Assembly (NCBI GenBank): GCA_965214115.1
Contig: CBDCAU010000001.1
Coordinates: 307,541 to 371,540, forward strand
Origin: Owenweeksia sp965214115
GTDB taxonomy: Bacteria > Bacteroidota > Bacteroidia > Flavobacteriales > Schleiferiaceae
Direction of reading: 5' to 3'
DNA: 64,000 bases
Below, piece by piece: positions 45,314 to 52,926 of the stretch (positions are counted from its first letter, which is position 1; each line of letters begins with the position of its first letter). A program made the translations under genes and the position numbers. Below the pieces are notes generated by a model. That model was not told where the DNA came from and made no database searches. It saw only the letters and a program-made list of their open reading frames with translations.

Positions 45314-45432
45314 CGATTGACGATTGACGATTGACGATTGACGATTGACGATTGACGATTGACGATTGACGATTGACGATTGACGATTGACGATTGACGA
45401 TTGACGATTGACGATTGACGATTGACGATTGA
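45314..45432. repeat. Seventeen perfect copies of CGATTGA
   Basis: The 119 bases 45314-45432 are exactly 17 head-to-tail copies of CGATTGA with no mismatch. The block abuts the lysS -7 box. Perfect short tandem repeats of this length are prone to slippage, so the copy number may vary between cells. Related words (TTGACGATT, ACGATTGAAAATTG) recur once near 61142-61180. Confidence 0.97.
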
Positions 45433-45628
45433 AAGATAAACGGGGCAAGGGGGTTAATAAATTTTTCTTGTCGAGTTTTATTCAAATTTTTTCCTGTTTC
45501 TCATTCAATGTTAAACTCGCTCGGGGATAAAGTTTTTCTCTTCATCCTAATAAAAAAAATTCTCTCCGTGCCTTAGTGGCGATTTAAAGCACCATCTTTC
45601 CGTAATTTCACGCCCTAAAATTTTTGAA

Positions 45629-46315
45629 ATGAAAAAAACGCTCCTCCTCGCTGCCCTCTTCTCGTTTTGCTTTTCCGCGAAATCCCAATCCAAATACATC
45701 CCCGAAGAGAAAGACTGGTTTTTTTTGGACATCGCCCACGGCACTTGGCTGAACGGCCCCACGGGTTTTGAAAACAACTGGCGCAGCAACTGCTGGTCGC
45801 TCAGCGCGATGGACGATATTTTGTTCGGCGAAAGCAATTTCAGTTTTGCTTACGGATTGGGATACACGAGCGATAATTTTTATAACAACTTGCGCATCGC
45901 CGCCGACCCTGCGAACGGCGACGGCATCTTCGATATCATTCCCGATACCACCGATTTTAAATCCAATAAGCTGAACATCAAATACTTTGAAATTCCCTTG
46001 GAATTGCGTTTTCGAGGCGCGCCGAATGAAAAGGGCAAATTTTTCCGTTTTTACGTGGGTGTCCGGCCCGGCATCCGGTTTTCATCTTATACCAAATACA
46101 AAACCGACGATTTCCAAGTCCGCTACTTTCATCCCAATGAGCTGAACCGTTTTAAAGTAGGCACTTACACGCGGATCGGTTTTGGAAATATCAGCTTGTT
46201 TGCGCATTATAATGTGCTGCCGATTTTCGACGGGGGCGCGGTGGGCACAACTCCCAACGAGGAAAACTTGGATGAAATCCGCGCGCTTAAAATTGGGTTG
46301 TCGCTTTCGTTTTGA
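45629..46315 (+). CDS. Outer-membrane beta-barrel protein
   Basis: A 228-residue exported protein with signal peptide MKKTLLLAALFSFCFSAKSQ, then about eight amphipathic strands: NFSFAYGLGYTSDNFYNNL, IKYFEIPLELRFRG, FFRFYVGVRPGIRFSSYTKYK, KVGTYTRIGFGNISLFAHYNVLPIF and a C-terminal ALKIGLSLSF. The IPLELRF...VGVRPG pattern is that of the PorT/OMP_b-brl_2 superfamily. It is probably an outer-membrane protein of unknown role. Confidence 0.82.
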   Translation: MKKTLLLAALFSFCFSAKSQSKYIPEEKDWFFLDIAHGTWLNGPTGFENNWRSNCWSLSAMDDILFGESNFSFAYGLGYTSDNFYNNLRIAADPANGDGIFDIIPDTTDFKSNKLNIKYFEIPLELRFRGAPNEKGKFFRFYVGVRPGIRFSSYTKYKTDDFQVRYFHPNELNRFKVGTYTRIGFGNISLFAHYNVLPIFDGGAVGTTPNEENLDEIRALKIGLSLSF

Positions 46316-46324
46316 GGACAGTTT

Positions 46325-46406
46325 CACATAGAACACATAGAAGCTTTCACATAGAATTACATAGTTTTCCTTCTCCTAATCTATGTGTCCCTATGTGTTC
46401 TATGTG
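46325..46406. repeat. Inverted repeat between convergent genes
   Basis: CACATAGAACACATAG (46325-46340) is perfectly complementary to CTATGTGTTCTATGTG (46391-46406); further CACATAG and CTATGTG words sit inside. It lies between the stop codons of two converging genes and could serve as a bidirectional terminator, although no U-run was noted. Confidence 0.8.
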
Positions 46407-46415
46407 GTATAAAAA

Positions 46416-47018
46416 CTATGTGTAAAGCATCACCAAAATTACCACTACCAGCCCACTAAAAAATCCCAGCAAAATTTCTTTTCCATCGTGCGCTTTCAGG
46501 TACATTCTGGCGGAAGCCAAAAATCCTGACAGGAGCAGAGCCCCAGCGATCAGCGGCAGATAATTCACGGAAAATTTCCACGAAAGTGAAAATAAAAGAC
46601 CGAGCAAACCGCCCAGCCCGGCGAGGTGGGCGCTGGGTTTCAGCAGCGCCAGCATTATCAAATGAACAACGATGACCATCGTGCAGGCCAGCAGATAAAA
46701 ATACGCCTCGGTGGGCAGGCCCAACGCATCCACGGCCACGGCCACGATGTAATAACTGAGCGCGCCGATGAGGTAGGGCAGGCGGCGGTCGTCGGCGCGG
46801 CGCATCTCCAAACTTTCGATGTAGCCCATCCGGTACGCCAACCAACTGACCGCCATCGGAAAAATATAAGTGCCGGTGAAAACCAGCAAAAGCGCGTAGA
46901 TCAAAATGCGCGTTTCAATAAAATAAGGGGTCAATTCCAAGATGATCAAAATCCCCAAAAGCGGATGCACCGCGGGATGCAGCAGATAAGAGAGCGCTTG
47001 GGCAAAGCGGCGGTTCAC
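46416..47018 (-). CDS. Polytopic membrane protein of unknown function
   Basis: A 200-residue protein with about six membrane helices (for example VHPLLGILIILELTPYFI, ALLLVFTGTYIFPMAVSWLAY, YLLACTMVIVVHLIMLALL, ILLGFFSGLVVVILVMLYT) and the conserved-looking loops RMGYIESLEMRRADDRRLPYLIGALSYYIV and HLAGLGGLLGLLFSLSWKF. It recalls the PAP2 phosphatase-like membrane family found beside rpoN in Bacteroidota, but I do not see a full phosphatase motif. It begins 5 bases after rpoN and is co-transcribed with it. Confidence 0.8.
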   Translation of the reverse strand: MNRRFAQALSYLLHPAVHPLLGILIILELTPYFIETRILIYALLLVFTGTYIFPMAVSWLAYRMGYIESLEMRRADDRRLPYLIGALSYYIVAVAVDALGLPTEAYFYLLACTMVIVVHLIMLALLKPSAHLAGLGGLLGLLFSLSWKFSVNYLPLIAGALLLSGFLASARMYLKAHDGKEILLGFFSGLVVVILVMLYT

Positions 47019-47023
47019 GATTT

Positions 47024-48472
47024 TCAGAGGGTTTTGCGCAGCCGCGCCACGGGGATGTTCAGTTGCTCGCGGTATTTGGCCACCGTGCGCCGCGCGATCG
47101 GGTAGCCTTTTTCTTTCAGCAGTTTCGCCAGCTTTTCGTCCGTCAGCGGGTTGCGCTTGTCCTCCTCGCCCACGCTGTCTTCCAGTATTTTTTTGATTTC
47201 GCGGGTCGAAACTTCCTCGCCCTCCGTATTGGTCATCGATTCCGAGAAAAATTCTTTTATCAGAAAAGTACCGTAAGGCGTTTGCACATATTTGTTGCTG
47301 GCCACGCGGCTTACCGTGGAAATGTCCATCTCGATTTCCTCGGCAATATCTTTCAAAATCATCGGCCGCAATTTACGCTGGTCGCCCGTCAAAAAATATT
47401 CTTTTTGGTAATTCATAATCGAGCTCATCGTAATCATCAGCGTTTGCTGCCGCTGCCGGATGGCCTCGATAAACCATTTTGCGCCATCCAGTTTTTGTTT
47501 CACGAACATCACCGCCTCCTTCTGCGCCTTGTTTTTCTGGCCCTCTTTATAGGTGTTCAGCATATCCTTGTATTCGCGGCTCACGTTGAGTTCCGGCGCG
47601 TTCCGCCCGTTCAGCGAAAGCTCCAGTTCGCCGTCTTCTATCTTGATGGTGTAATCGGGAATCACCGTTTGCGAAAAGCGGTGGGTGTTGCTGCTGGAAT
47701 TGCCCGGCTTTGGGTTCAGCCGCGTGATTTCGGCGATGGCGTCTTTCAGGAAATCCTCATCAATCTCCATCCGTTCCATCAGTTTGGAATAATGTTTTTT
47801 GATGAATTCGTCAAAATGTTTTTCCAAAATTTCCTTCGCCACGCGGATGGCGGAAGTGTTGGGTTTCCGCTTTAATTGCAAGACCAAGCACTCGCGCAAG
47901 TCGCGCGCGCCCACGCCCGGCGGGTCTAGTTCCTGAATGTATTTCAAGACCTCTTCCAGTTTTTCCTCTTCCGCGAAAACGTTTTGGGTAAAGGCCAAAT
48001 CGTCCACGATGGCGCTCAGCTCGCGGCGGATGTAACCCTCATCGTCAATGTTGCCCACCAAATAATCCGCGATTTTGCGGTCCTCTTCGCTCATCCGGCG
48101 CATCTGCAACTGGTCGCGCAGATATTCGGAAAAAGAAATGCCGCCGGAAATGGGGATTTTCGCGTCTTCGTCGTCGGGGGAATAATTGTTGGCTTTCAGC
48201 CGATAGTCGGGCACCTCATCGTCGCTAAGGTATTCATCCACGTTAATGTCCTCGGCCTCAATGGTTTCGCGGTCGTCTTCTTCATAGTCGGGAAATTCTT
48301 CCTCCGCGTTTTCCGATTCTTCCGTGCCTTCTTCCAAGGCTGGGTTTTCCTCCAGCTCCTCTTTGATTTTCTGCTCCAGCGCCAGCGTGGGCAACTGGAT
48401 TAGCTTCATCAGCTGAATCTGCTGCGGCGAGAGTTTTTGTGATAATTTTTGACTGAGTTGCTGCTTAAGCAT
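47024..48472 (-). CDS. rpoN: RNA polymerase sigma-54 factor
   Basis: A 482-residue sigma-54. Region I is the glutamine-rich LKQQLSQKLSQKLSPQQIQLMKLIQLPTLALEQKI, followed by a very acidic region II (about 45-115), the core-binding domain (LRDQLQMRRMSEEDRKIADYLVGNIDDEGYI, GARDLRECLVLQLKRK), a helix-turn-helix (DISTVSRVASNKYVQTPYGTFLIKEFFSE) and the C-terminal RpoN box ARRTVAKYREQLNIP. It needs AAA+ enhancer-binding activators, none of which is encoded in this window. Confidence 0.97.
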   Translation of the reverse strand: MLKQQLSQKLSQKLSPQQIQLMKLIQLPTLALEQKIKEELEENPALEEGTEESENAEEEFPDYEEDDRETIEAEDINVDEYLSDDEVPDYRLKANNYSPDDEDAKIPISGGISFSEYLRDQLQMRRMSEEDRKIADYLVGNIDDEGYIRRELSAIVDDLAFTQNVFAEEEKLEEVLKYIQELDPPGVGARDLRECLVLQLKRKPNTSAIRVAKEILEKHFDEFIKKHYSKLMERMEIDEDFLKDAIAEITRLNPKPGNSSSNTHRFSQTVIPDYTIKIEDGELELSLNGRNAPELNVSREYKDMLNTYKEGQKNKAQKEAVMFVKQKLDGAKWFIEAIRQRQQTLMITMSSIMNYQKEYFLTGDQRKLRPMILKDIAEEIEMDISTVSRVASNKYVQTPYGTFLIKEFFSESMTNTEGEEVSTREIKKILEDSVGEEDKRNPLTDEKLAKLLKEKGYPIARRTVAKYREQLNIPVARLRKTL

Positions 48473-48680
48473 TGGCTTTGGAATGTTTTCAGAGTAAAAT
48501 CCGAGGCCAAAGTAAACGAAAAATTTCGCCTATCAAAAATTTGACCAATGAAAGTTTGGAACGGGCAAAAAATTTCTATTTCTAATTTTTTTTAATGGGA
48601 TTGTAATTTTTTGGGGTTCAGGTTTTAGGGGTTTTTTTTGTGAAGATAAGATTAGGGCGAATGTATGGCGTGAATGGCTT

Positions 48681-48802
48681 GGGCTTGGGGCGGCACCCCA
48701 AGTTGTGTAGTCGCAGGCTTTCAGCCTGCCGAGTGTGGCGGTAGATTTTGGCGGGCTTGGGGCGGTGCCCCAAGTTTTGCAGTCGCACCCTTTCAGGGTG
48801 CC
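48681..48802. repeat. Two tandem 72-base units, each with two hairpins
   Basis: Unit 1: CTTGGGGCGGCACCCCAAG (48684-48702) then GCAGGCTTTCAGCCTGC (48713-48729). Unit 2, 72 bases on: CTTGGGGCGGTGCCCCAAG (48756-48774) then GCACCCTTTCAGGGTGC (48785-48801). The second hairpin has changed on both arms (AGGC/GCCT to ACCC/GGGT) so pairing is kept. The rest of the rpoN upstream gap (48473-48680) holds nothing I can name. Confidence 0.85.
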
Positions 48803-48816
48803 GGAGTATATTGCGT

Positions 48817-49374
48817 TCACGTTTCTTTCAACTGAGCCCGCACCTTTGACGCCCTTTTCGCCACGGCTTTCCGTGGATCGTTTTGCAACCGTTCCAAATG
48901 CGGCCGCAGCCATTTTTTCAAACTTTCATCAGTTTTCGCCCATTCCGCCAAGGCTTCCATCGAATAATTCAGGACAATCCAATCGTTGTGATTTTCCAGA
49001 TTGTTTTTCACAATTTTTTGTGCGTTTGCAAATTGCGTAACGCTCATAAAAAGGCGCAATTCTTTAAATAAAATCGCGAGCGTCCACTGCGTGCTGGCTT
49101 GGTCGATTTTGGAAATTTCATTGAGGAATTTATCTAGATAGTCTGCCGTCCATTCGGGTTTTTCGAGTGTGATTCTTTTGAAGGCGCTCGAAGTTCGCAG
49201 GCGAACTACCTCATCTTCGGAGAAATAACATTGATACAATTCGTCCATTTTCTCTTTGTCGGCGAGGACGATTTCGGTGACTTCCACCGTGCGGCCGAGG
49301 GAATTGTGATGGCCGCCGGAAAGGAGGGTGCGAAAGTGAAAAGTGGATGAGTGATGGGTGTTTGAGTTGCTCAT
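48817..49374 (-). CDS. HEAT-like helical protein, unknown
   Basis: Not recognised as a named family. About 185 residues; after a polar N-terminus (MSNSNTHHSSTFHFRTLLSGGHHNSLGR) the sequence is all-helical with HEAT-like spacing: YFSEDEVVRLRTSSAFKRITLEKPEWTADYLDKFLNEI, ASTQWTLAILFKELR, NDWIVLNYSMEALAEWAKTDESLKKWL and NDPRKAVAKRASKVRAQL. The last part is typical of HEAT-repeat proteins. It shares 4 bases (ATGA) with the upstream four-helix-bundle gene, so they form a pair. N-terminal HTHHSST and GHHNS stretches come from the low-complexity GATGGGTG-type sequence. Confidence 0.72.
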   Translation of the reverse strand: MSNSNTHHSSTFHFRTLLSGGHHNSLGRTVEVTEIVLADKEKMDELYQCYFSEDEVVRLRTSSAFKRITLEKPEWTADYLDKFLNEISKIDQASTQWTLAILFKELRLFMSVTQFANAQKIVKNNLENHNDWIVLNYSMEALAEWAKTDESLKKWLRPHLERLQNDPRKAVAKRASKVRAQLKET

Positions 49375-49742
49375 TTGCCAAGGTCTTCTTGTTTTTTCAG
49401 ATAGGCGATATAGCCGTTCAAGATTTTGCGTGCCGTCTCTTGCTGCAATTTCAGAACTTGGAATTTCTCCTCCAAAACATAGCCGCAATCCAAGGCGTCA
49501 ATCAAATGGTTGAGGGTTTCATCCAAAGAACCGCGCGCCACTCGGCAAAATTGGATATTCTCTTGATAATGATAACGCCTGTGGCCCTCGGAGATATTGG
49601 CGCCCACGCTCCTTGATGAGCGGATGATTTGGTCAGCAAGCCGGAACTTTTCTTCCTTAGGAAAACTCGGTGTCAAATCCCAAATCCAATTTTTCAATTT
49701 CCGAGCTTCCTTCCAGCAATCCAGTTCCGTAAAACTTCTCAT
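49371..49742 (-). CDS. Four-helix bundle protein (S23 / rRNA intervening-sequence protein family)
   Basis: A 123-residue protein of the S23/IVP family: FTELDCWKEARKLKNWIWDLTPSFPKEEKFRLADQIIRSSRSVGANISEGHRRYHYQENIQFCRVARGSLDETLNHLIDAL. The family is encoded inside 23S rRNA intervening sequences in some bacteria and elsewhere as free-standing genes of unclear role, often next to diversity-generating or repeat-rich loci. No rRNA is seen here. Its stop overlaps the HEAT-like gene start. Confidence 0.9.
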   Translation of the reverse strand: MRSFTELDCWKEARKLKNWIWDLTPSFPKEEKFRLADQIIRSSRSVGANISEGHRRYHYQENIQFCRVARGSLDETLNHLIDALDCGYVLEEKFQVLKLQQETARKILNGYIAYLKKQEDLGK

Positions 49743-49788
49743 TTTTAAAAAATTAGGTGCGATTAAAACGGGCTAAATTTACAAGTTT

Positions 49789-49830
49789 CACCCATCACCC
49801 ATCACCCATCACCCATCACCCATCACCCAT
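49789..49830. repeat. Six perfect copies of CACCCAT
   Basis: Exactly six head-to-tail copies of CACCCAT, followed at 49831 by CCACCCTTTACC. The block is 8 bases upstream of a TACCTTCG -7-like box (49839-49846) of the ABC transporter gene. CACCCAT words recur in the inverted repeat at 26697-26806. Confidence 0.95.
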
Positions 49831-49838
49831 CCACCCTT

Positions 49839-49846
49839 TACCTTCG
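49839..49846 (+). promoter_or_regulatory. Possible -7 box for the ABC transporter gene
   Basis: TACCTTCG differs from TAnnTTTG at one base and ends 6 bases before the ATG at 49853. Its upstream side is the CACCCAT tandem repeat. Confidence 0.35.
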
Positions 49847-49852
49847 CGCCCA

Positions 49853-51676
49853 ATGAAATCCTTCTGGCGCATCATTCGTTACGCGCGGCCTTACCGTGGC
49901 GCGATTGTCGGCCACATTTTTCTCAATCTTTTGGCCGTTTTCTTTTCGCTGGTTTCTATCGGACTGATCATCCCCGTCTTGCGGATTATTTTTTCCGAAA
50001 ATCCCGAAGCCGCCGCCCGTCCCGTTTACGACGGGGATGTGCTCGGTTTTGCCAACGATTTTTTGATGTATGAAATGGGCAGCCGGATGCAGGAAACGGG
50101 GCAGGGCGAAGCGCTTCTTTACGTTTGTTTATGGGTCATTTTGGCGTTTTTCTTTAAAAATCTGTTCCGCTATTTTGCGCTTTTTGTGATAGCCCCGATG
50201 CGCAACGGCATCACGCGCGACCTCCGCAAAGACCTGCATTTCAAGATTTTAAATCTGCCCATCGGTTATTTCACCAACGAAAAACGCAAGGGCGACATCA
50301 TCTCGCGGATGACGGCCGATTTGAAGGAAATCGAAAGTTCCGTCTTGCAAACCATCGAAACGGTTTTCCGCGAGCCGCTGATGATTCTCGGTTCGCTGGT
50401 CATTCTTTTGTGGATGAGCCCACAGCTCACGCTCTTCGTTTTTATAATGTTGCCGATTGTCGCTTTTGTGATTACTTCGATTGGCAAAAGTTTGAAACGT
50501 TCTTCCGCCAAAGCGCAACATCAAATGGGCGAAATTTTGTCGCATACCGAAGAGAACATTTCGGGGCTTAAAATTATCAAAGCTTTTAATGCCGAAGAAT
50601 CGAAACAAAACTTGTTTGAAAAAACCGTTAATCGTTATTTCAATGTGATGAACCGCGTGTTGCGCAAAAACGATTTGGCCTCGCCGCTCAGCGAGTTTTT
50701 GGGCGCCTCCATTATGGCGGTGATTGTATGGTATGGTGGTAAATTGGTCATTTCTAATGAGGGTTTTACACCTGAAGAATTCATTGCTTACATTTTGTTT
50801 TTTTATCAAATTATTGCGCCTTCAAAAGCTTTATCAAAATTGAATTACCAAATACAAAAAGGAAACGCGGCGGGCGAAAGGGTGCTGGAAGTTTTGGACG
50901 AAAAAAATCCCATTCAAGATAAAGAAGAGGCCGAAAACATACAAGATTTTAATGATAAAATTTCTTTTAAAAATGTTACTTTTTCGTATCAAGATGAAAT
51001 GGTATTGAAAGATATAAATCTCAACATTGAAAAAGGAAAAATGGTGGCGTTGGTGGGACAGAGTGGCAGCGGCAAAACCACGCTGACGAATCTCGTCCCA
51101 CGATTTTATGAAGTGGAAAACGGCCAACTTTCCATCGATGGAAAAGAAATAAAAACCCTAAAAACGAAAGACTTGCGCGCTTTGATGGGAATGGTAACGC
51201 AGGAATCTTTGCTGTTTAATGAAAGCGTTTTTTACAACATCGCCTTGGGAAAACCTGACGCCACCGCCGAGGAAGTGGAGCGCGCCGCCCGAATCGCCAA
51301 CGCCCACGATTTTATAAAAAACCTGCCGAACGGCTACCAAACCAACATCGGCGACAGCGGCAATCGCCTGAGCGGCGGGCAAAAACAGCGGCTGTCCATC
51401 GCCCGCGCCGTGCTGAAAAACCCGCCGATTTTGATACTGGACGAAGCCACTTCCGCCCTCGACACCGAAAGCGAAAAACTGGTGCAGGACGCCCTGCAAA
51501 AACTGATGGAAAACCGCACCTCGCTGGTCATCGCGCACCGCCTCAGCACCATCCAGCACGCGGACGAAATCGTCGTGATGGACCGCGGGCAAATCGCCGA
51601 GCGCGGGCGGCATTCTGAACTTTTGCAAAGAGATGGCATTTATAAAAGGCTGGTGGAAATGCAGAGTTTGGCGTGA
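49853..51676 (+). CDS. MsbA-like ABC exporter (fused permease-ATPase)
   Basis: A 607-residue half-transporter. The permease domain (about 1-330) has six helices (for example IVGHIFLNLLAVFFSLVSIGLIIPVL and PQLTLFVFIMLPIVAFVITSI); the ATPase (about 370-607) has Walker A LVGQSGSGKTTLTNL, Q-loop, signature RLSGGQKQRLSIARA, Walker B ILILDEATSALD and H-loop VIAHRLSTI. Sequence order is that of MsbA, the lipid A-core flippase, but other lipid substrates are possible. I start at the ATG at 49853 because the upstream frame runs through the CACCCAT tandem repeat. Confidence 0.93.
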   Translation: MKSFWRIIRYARPYRGAIVGHIFLNLLAVFFSLVSIGLIIPVLRIIFSENPEAAARPVYDGDVLGFANDFLMYEMGSRMQETGQGEALLYVCLWVILAFFFKNLFRYFALFVIAPMRNGITRDLRKDLHFKILNLPIGYFTNEKRKGDIISRMTADLKEIESSVLQTIETVFREPLMILGSLVILLWMSPQLTLFVFIMLPIVAFVITSIGKSLKRSSAKAQHQMGEILSHTEENISGLKIIKAFNAEESKQNLFEKTVNRYFNVMNRVLRKNDLASPLSEFLGASIMAVIVWYGGKLVISNEGFTPEEFIAYILFFYQIIAPSKALSKLNYQIQKGNAAGERVLEVLDEKNPIQDKEEAENIQDFNDKISFKNVTFSYQDEMVLKDINLNIEKGKMVALVGQSGSGKTTLTNLVPRFYEVENGQLSIDGKEIKTLKTKDLRALMGMVTQESLLFNESVFYNIALGKPDATAEEVERAARIANAHDFIKNLPNGYQTNIGDSGNRLSGGQKQRLSIARAVLKNPPILILDEATSALDTESEKLVQDALQKLMENRTSLVIAHRLSTIQHADEIVVMDRGQIAERGRHSELLQRDGIYKRLVEMQSLA

Positions 51677-51684
51677 TGCGTGAT

Positions 51685-51820
51685 GCCCCCAATCCCCCAA
51701 AGGGGGTTTAGACTCGTAAGCATATTGTGGATATGTGAGACTTGAAGGAACTTCATTACCGAAATAATTTACCACCACTATTTTCCGCTCCAGCAACCCC
51801 CTTTGGGGGATTGGGGGCTT
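51685..51820. repeat. Inverted pair of CCCCC-AAA/TTT-GGGGG repeats
   Basis: GCCCCCAATCCCCCAAAGGG (51685-51704, continuing GGTTTA) and its mirror ending GGGGGATTGGGGGCTT (51794-51820) flank about 84 bases of unrelated sequence. Same family as 16544-16829 and 56160-56387; together with the spacer it resembles a small non-autonomous element. Confidence 0.7.
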
Positions 51821-51838
51821 AAAAAAAAAACAAGAATT

Positions 51839-52120
51839 ATGAGCGTATCCAAAGAAATGATAAACGACCCCAAAACCATCCTCATGGACGTGCGCCGCGA
51901 TGACGAATGGGGCAAGGAAAACATCCCGCAAGCGCAGCACATCCCGATGGACGACCTGCCGCAGAACTTGGACAAGTTCCGTAATATGGACGGGCCGATT
52001 GTCTTGTTTTGCGCGAAAGGCGGACGGGCGGGCCGCGCCAAAAACTACCTGAAAGAACAAGGCATCGACGACGTGCACAACGGCGGCGGCATCGGCGATG
52101 TAAAATCTCAAATAGAATAA
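51839..52120 (+). CDS. Rhodanese-like protein 1
   Basis: A 93-residue single rhodanese domain: TILMDVRRDDEWGKENIPQAQHIPMDDL and the active-site loop LFCAKGGRAGRAKNYL with catalytic Cys. No export signal. It is the first of three consecutive rhodanese genes. Such small single-domain proteins move sulfane sulfur between thiols; the loop CAKGGR differs from the classical CxxGxR only in its middle. Confidence 0.88.
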   Translation: MSVSKEMINDPKTILMDVRRDDEWGKENIPQAQHIPMDDLPQNLDKFRNMDGPIVLFCAKGGRAGRAKNYLKEQGIDDVHNGGGIGDVKSQIE

Positions 52121-52122
52121 TT

Positions 52123-52419
52123 ATGGGACTATTTGGCAGCGGAAAAAACTGGAAGGCGGCGGTGGACGAAGGTGCCACTTTGCTGGACGTGCGCTCCGAC
52201 GGGGAATGGAAAGCGGGCCACGTGGAAAACTCCAAACACATCCCCGTGGGAGAAGTGAAAAACCGGATGGACGAAATCCCGAAGGACAAGCCAGTAGTGG
52301 TGTATTGCGCGGCGGGCGTGCGGGCGGCTTCGGCCAAAAATGTATTGAAGAAAAACGGTTACGAAGTGTATAACGCGATGATGTGGAATTCCGTGGACAA
52401 TCATCTTAAAAACCAATGA
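52123..52419 (+). CDS. Rhodanese-like protein 2
   Basis: A 98-residue cytoplasmic rhodanese domain: WKAAVDEGATLLDVRSDGEWKAGHVENSKHIPVGEV and loop VVYCAAGVRAASAKNVL with the catalytic Cys and the conserved Arg at the end of CAAGVR. It starts 2 bases after the first rhodanese stop and its own stop overlaps the third gene (ATGA). The three loops (CAKGGR, CAAGVR, CHSGNR) differ, so they may prefer different partners. Confidence 0.9.
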   Translation: MGLFGSGKNWKAAVDEGATLLDVRSDGEWKAGHVENSKHIPVGEVKNRMDEIPKDKPVVVYCAAGVRAASAKNVLKKNGYEVYNAMMWNSVDNHLKNQ

Positions 52420-52814
52420 TTATGAAACGATTTTGGATGTTTTTGCTACCCGCGATGTTTGCGGTTTCCTGCAATGCGCAAAACGAACCGACCGCCAAAA
52501 GCGGCAACGTAAAAGTGGAAAAAGCGCAGGAAATGGTGGCGGAAAGCGAGGTGGTGATTTTAGATGTGCGGACTCCGAATGAATACGAAAACGGCCATTT
52601 GGAAAACGCCCAACTGGTCAATTACAACGCTCCTGATTTTGAATCCCAATTGGAAGATTTAGATAAAGAAAAAAGCTATTTGGTCTATTGCCACAGCGGC
52701 AATCGCAGCGGGAAAGCGTTTCGGAAAATGAAGGAAATGGGCTTTGAAAAGGTGTACAATTTGGAGGGGGGAATTTCGGCTTGGCAGGCGGAGAATGGAG
52801 AAATCTCGCGGTGA
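52416..52814 (+). CDS. Rhodanese-like lipoprotein 3
   Basis: A 132-residue exported rhodanese: signal KRFWMFLLPAMFAVSC with lipobox AVSC, then VVILDVRTPNEYENGHLENAQLVNYNAPDFESQL and active loop LVYCHSGNRSGKAFRKM, ending VYNLEGGISAWQAENGEI. Two ATGs (52416, 52422) are possible; the first overlaps the previous stop. Its placement outside the cytoplasm, behind two cytoplasmic homologues, suggests a sulfur relay across the inner membrane, which is inference. A hairpin repeat follows 10 bases after the stop. Confidence 0.88.
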   Translation: MIMKRFWMFLLPAMFAVSCNAQNEPTAKSGNVKVEKAQEMVAESEVVILDVRTPNEYENGHLENAQLVNYNAPDFESQLEDLDKEKSYLVYCHSGNRSGKAFRKMKEMGFEKVYNLEGGISAWQAENGEISR

Positions 52815-52824
52815 TTTTTTTTGG

Positions 52825-52893
52825 CACGCAGATTTCGCTAATCTCGCAGATTAGAGGATTTATAAAATCTGCGAAATCCGCGCTATCCGCGTG
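52825..52893. repeat. CACGCAGATTTCGC hairpin, left of the GxxExxY gene
   Basis: CACGCAGATTTCGCTAATCTC (52825-52845) pairs imperfectly with the right arm ending GCGCTATCCGCGTG (52880-52893), around GAAATC words. A second member of the family flanks the other side of the gene at 53409-53478. Confidence 0.75.
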
Positions 52894-52926
52894 AGAAAAT
52901 TTGCCCAACAAAATATGCAATGATGC

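Noticed and set aside
45314..45432. CRISPR-like array
   Set aside because: The unit is 7 bases with no spacers; it is a simple tandem repeat, and no cas gene is present.
45164..45485. Minus-strand reading frames encoding repeated NRQSSIV peptides
   Set aside because: They are translations of the CGATTGA tandem repeat, whose 7-base period makes every frame cycle; not a protein.
49371..49742. rRNA intervening-sequence locus
   Set aside because: The S23-type protein is present but no rRNA sequence was recognised around it.
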